A stretch of DNA of 7,388 nt from an uncultured Bacteroidales bacterium. GTDB lineage: Bacteria; Bacteroidota; Bacteroidia; Bacteroidales; Paludibacteraceae. Shown piece after piece: positions 5,083-7,388 of the stretch. The DNA lies in contig CALGHE010000101.1 of assembly GCA_937915765.1 (NCBI GenBank), forward strand, positions 1-7,388, written 5' to 3'. Under the pieces are notes generated by a model. It saw only the letters and a program-made list of their open reading frames with translations, made no database searches and had not been told where the DNA came from. Every line of letters begins with the position of its first letter. Position 1 is the stretch's first letter. A program made the translations under genes and the position numbers.

Positions 5083-6321
5083 ATGAAACACAAACTGATA
5101 TTCGTATCTGCAACTTTGGCTTTAGCTCTGTGCGGCTGCCACAGCCACCATAATCATGACGGACATTGCAGCCACGATCACGAACATAATCATGAACATC
5201 AGCTCGAAATGCACAATGAACAGCACGACCTCCACGGAGAGCACATGCACGTACACGAAATGGATGAGGCTGAAGATGAACACAACCATACTGACGGCGA
5301 AATTGTAATCTCTCACGAACAGATTCATAAATTCGGAATAAAGACGGAACGCGCCGAAAACAGGGACTTCTGCAAAATTGTCAAAACCTGCGGCGAAATT
5401 CTTGCGGCTCAGGGCAACGAGTCCGTCATCGTCTCTCCGTCTAACGGTATCGCCACATTCGCATCAAACAGTCTCACCGCTGGCAGAGCTGTGCGAAACG
5501 GCGAGGTCATCGCTTTTGTATCGTCAAAAAACATAGAGAACGGAGACCCTTCGGCTAAAGCTAAAGCAGCCTTCGACGCGGCAAAGAGCGCATACGAACG
5601 CGCGGAGGGTCTTGTGAAGGACAAAATCATATCGCAGAAAGAGTACGAACAGGCCAAACTGAATTTCGAAAACGCTCAAAACGAATACCTCGCGCTATCG
5701 TCAAAAACGACAGACAAAGGCATTGGCGTCTCCTCCACCCTCGGCGGATTCGTCAAGGAGATTCACATCAGCAACGGAGAATATGTAAACGTCGGACAGC
5801 CGGTCGCCACTGTATCTCAAAACAAAAGACTATACTTGCAAGCTGATGTGCCGGAAAAGCACCTGTCTGAAATGCGCAACATAACCGGAGCGAACTTCAA
5901 ACTGCCGTACAGCGACTCTCTGTTCCGCACAAGCGAACTGAAAGGCAAAATCATATCTCGCGGAAAGTCGTACGGAAAGAACAGCTGCTTTGTGCCTGTC
6001 ACTTTTGAATTTGACAATATCGGGAACATAGTGCAAGGCTCTTTCGCAGAAGTTTTCTTGCAGATAAAATCGTTCAAAAAGGTAATCTCTGTGCCTCTGA
6101 CAGCCTTGACTGAATCAGCAGGAATATATTTCGTTTATCTTCAGACGGGCGACCATTCGTTTGTAAAGCAAGAAGTTAGCATAGGCAGCAATGACGGCGA
6201 ACGGGTCGAGATACTCAAAGGTCTGCATGAAGGCGACATTGTGGTGACCGAAGGCGCTATACATGTGAAACTGGCGGAAAACTCAGCCGCAATACCAGAA
6301 GGGCATAATCACAATCACTAA
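5083..6321 (+). CDS. czcB: His-rich lipoprotein periplasmic adaptor of a heavy-metal RND efflux pump (CzcB/CusB family)
   Basis: This 412-residue protein is the membrane-fusion (adaptor) subunit that links an inner-membrane RND pump to an outer-membrane channel. The N-terminus is a lipoprotein signal (FVSATLALALCGC) with C19 as the likely lipidated cysteine. Residues 20-69 contain 18 histidines with Asp/Glu and a few Met, a probable metal-binding arm, and the C-terminus ends GHNHNH. The adaptor fold follows: first half of the lipoyl/barrel-sandwich domain at about 115-150, an alpha-helical hairpin at about 156-206 (AKAAFDAAKSAYERAEGLV...YEQAKLNFENAQ), second lipoyl half at 219-246 (LGGFVKEIHISNGEYVNVGQ), a beta-barrel at about 250-335, and a membrane-proximal domain containing VPLTALTESAGIYFVYL. 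The pump gene follows after a 116-base gap. Histidine richness suggests Zn/Co/Cd/Ni or Cu(II), but the metal cannot be decided; the czc symbol indicates family only. The ATG at 5083 is the start that produces the lipoprotein signal. Confidence 0.9.
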   Translation: MKHKLIFVSATLALALCGCHSHHNHDGHCSHDHEHNHEHQLEMHNEQHDLHGEHMHVHEMDEAEDEHNHTDGEIVISHEQIHKFGIKTERAENRDFCKIVKTCGEILAAQGNESVIVSPSNGIATFASNSLTAGRAVRNGEVIAFVSSKNIENGDPSAKAKAAFDAAKSAYERAEGLVKDKIISQKEYEQAKLNFENAQNEYLALSSKTTDKGIGVSSTLGGFVKEIHISNGEYVNVGQPVATVSQNKRLYLQADVPEKHLSEMRNITGANFKLPYSDSLFRTSELKGKIISRGKSYGKNSCFVPVTFEFDNIGNIVQGSFAEVFLQIKSFKKVISVPLTALTESAGIYFVYLQTGDHSFVKQEVSIGSNDGERVEILKGLHEGDIVVTEGAIHVKLAENSAAIPEGHNHNH

Positions 6322-6423
6322 AGGTGAGTTCTATAAATTCACCGTTTATAATTAAAAGTACAAATCGTGGGCTGATAAATTTTTCGGCACTAATTCCTCG
6401 AAATGAATTTATAGAACCCACCT
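6322..6423. mobile_element. MITE-like element with 20-bp terminal inverted repeats
   Basis: AGGTGAGTTCTATAAATTCA (6322-6341) is the inverted repeat of TGAATTTATAGAACCCACCT (6404-6423), with one mismatch in 20 bp, around 62 AT-rich bases with no gene. If the repeat begins at GGTGAG (6323) and ends at CCACC (6422), TAAA stands on both sides (6319-6322 and 6423-6426), which could be a 4-bp target duplication, although such A-rich bases could match by chance. It fills nearly the whole gap between the adaptor and pump genes and starts at the base after the stop codon. In RNA it would fold into a long hairpin. Alternatives are an intra-operon RNA processing or attenuation element. There is no transposase in the window. 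Confidence 0.55.
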
Positions 6424-6437
6424 AAAAAAAAAGAAAT

Positions 6438-7388
6438 ATGCTGAATAAAATAATACGCTTCTCTTTAGAGAACCGACTTGTTGTGCTGATAGCCGCAGTT
6501 CTTCTGCTTATTGGCGGAACTTACACTGCATCTGAAATGGAGGTTGACGTATTTCCGGACCTCAACGCGCCTACGGTTGTAGTGATGACCGAAGCCAGCG
6601 GCATGGCCGCCGAAGAGGTTGAACGTCTCGTAACCTTCCCTATCGAAACCGCTGTGAACGGAGCTACAGACATACGCCGCGTGCGCTCTTCGTCAACCAC
6701 CGGATTTTCAGTCGTATGGGTTGAGTTTGACTGGGGGTGCGACATTTACAGATGCAGACAGATTGTGTCCGAAAAGCTCGCCACAATAACGGAGAGCCTG
6801 CCCGTGAACGTAGGCAAACCAACTCTCGGCCCGCAATCTTCAATACTTGGCGAAATGATGATTATAGGGCTTACTGCAGACTCCACCTCGCTTCTTGACC
6901 TGAGAACACATGCCGACTGGACCATGCGACCAAGGCTGCTCTCCGTTGGAGGCGTGGCGCAAGTTGCTGTGCTTGGCGGCGACGTAAAGGAGTACCAGAT
7001 TCTGCTGAACCCTGCAAAAATGAACTTTTACGGAATCACGCTCGACGATGTTCTGAAAGCCACAAAAGAGATGAACCGAAACGTTTCCGGCGGAATCCTT
7101 TACGAACACGGAAGCGAGTACATCGTGTGCGGCATCATATCAACAAACAAAGTTGACGAAATAGCAAAGACTGTTGTGAAGATGGCAGAAAACACACCTG
7201 TGACACTTGAAAACATCGCAGAGGTTAAAATAGGCGCGAAAGAGCCTAAAACCGGCCTCGCCTCCAACATGGGCAAACCTGCCGTGCTGCTTACTATAAC
7301 CAAACAGCCTAACACAAACACTCTTGAACTGACAGAAAAAATAGACAAAACTCTTGAAGAGCTTGCGAAGAATCTTCCGCAAGATGTC
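6438..7388 (+). CDS. czcA: CzcA/CusA-family heavy-metal efflux RND pump, 3'-truncated
   Basis: The frame opens at ATG 6438 and runs without a stop to the window end, giving the first 317 residues of a protein normally about 1,030-1,050 long. It is the proton-driven inner-membrane pump of a tripartite heavy-metal exporter. The first membrane helix is at about 13-31 (RLVVLIAAVLLLIGG). The porter (PN) domain follows with family hallmarks: EVDVFPDLNAPTVVVMTEA (35-53), EEVERLVTFPIETAVNGA (59-76), RVRSSSTTGFSVVWVEFDWG (81-100), VGKPTLGPQSSILGEM (125-140) and GGVAQVAVLGGDVKEYQI (171-188). The metal-selective residues of the pump lie beyond the window, so copper/silver versus zinc/cobalt/cadmium is open. 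Cysteines at 101, 106 and 231 stand where relatives usually have other residues (from memory of the family). An A-rich stretch with AAGAAAT precedes the ATG. It should be co-transcribed with the adaptor across the inverted-repeat element. No outer-membrane factor gene is seen upstream, so it may lie downstream. Confidence 0.93.
   Translation, partial: MLNKIIRFSLENRLVVLIAAVLLLIGGTYTASEMEVDVFPDLNAPTVVVMTEASGMAAEEVERLVTFPIETAVNGATDIRRVRSSSTTGFSVVWVEFDWGCDIYRCRQIVSEKLATITESLPVNVGKPTLGPQSSILGEMMIIGLTADSTSLLDLRTHADWTMRPRLLSVGGVAQVAVLGGDVKEYQILLNPAKMNFYGITLDDVLKATKEMNRNVSGGILYEHGSEYIVCGIISTNKVDEIAKTVVKMAENTPVTLENIAEVKIGAKEPKTGLASNMGKPAVLLTITKQPNTNTLELTEKIDKTLEELAKNLPQDV

Noticed and set aside
5122..5328. 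Minus-strand frame rich in Val/Ile/Met that looks like membrane segments
   Set aside because: It is the complement of His/Asp/Glu codons in the adaptor's metal arm, so its hydrophobic look is an artefact.
6521..7382. Several minus-strand frames at the right end
   Set aside because: All are overlaid by the CzcA-type pump, whose frame from 6438 is continuous and carries family motifs.

Overview
The window looks like part of a Bacteroidales chromosome (Bacteroides/Prevotella-like). Three things support this. A glycosyltransferase is followed directly by a GH57 amylase, as in Bacteroides glycogen clusters. The second Sel1 gene has an exact Bacteroidetes-type promoter (TTTG-N20-TAnnTTTG). Shine-Dalgarno signals are weak throughout. 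The species cannot be fixed from the sequence. All six protein-coding genes are on the + strand; the first is cut at its 5' end and the last at its 3' end.

Region 1 (1-2224) is the end of a glycogen/alpha-glucan operon: the C-terminal half of a GT-B glycosyltransferase, then a complete cytoplasmic GH57 alpha-amylase-like enzyme with a Lys/Ala/Glu-rich tail, closed by a 17-bp-stem terminator. Region 2 (2225-4947) is a more AT-rich block with two Sel1-repeat genes. The first product is probably membrane-anchored. The second has a cleavable signal peptide and is built from almost identical 204-bp tandem units that each encode a 36-aa plus a 32-aa Sel1 repeat. The 254-bp gap between them holds an 11-bp inverted repeat over the upstream stop codon, recurring CTCCA/TGGAG half-sites, and a clear promoter whose spacer contains a perfect 7-4-7 palindrome. 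A strong terminator closes this block.

Region 3 (4948-7388) is the start of a heavy-metal RND efflux operon. A promoter region carrying a TGCAAC-CAA-GTTGCA dyad and an extra half-site precedes a His-rich lipoprotein adaptor (CzcB/CusB family). A 102-bp MITE-like element with 20-bp terminal inverted repeats follows, and then the first 317 residues of the CzcA/CusA pump. No outer-membrane channel gene is in view.

No CRISPR array, tRNA, rRNA, complete insertion sequence or clear novel defence system was seen. The best leads are the Sel1 pair with its repeat architecture and palindromic promoter, the inverted-repeat element inside the efflux operon, and the operator-like dyad upstream of that operon.
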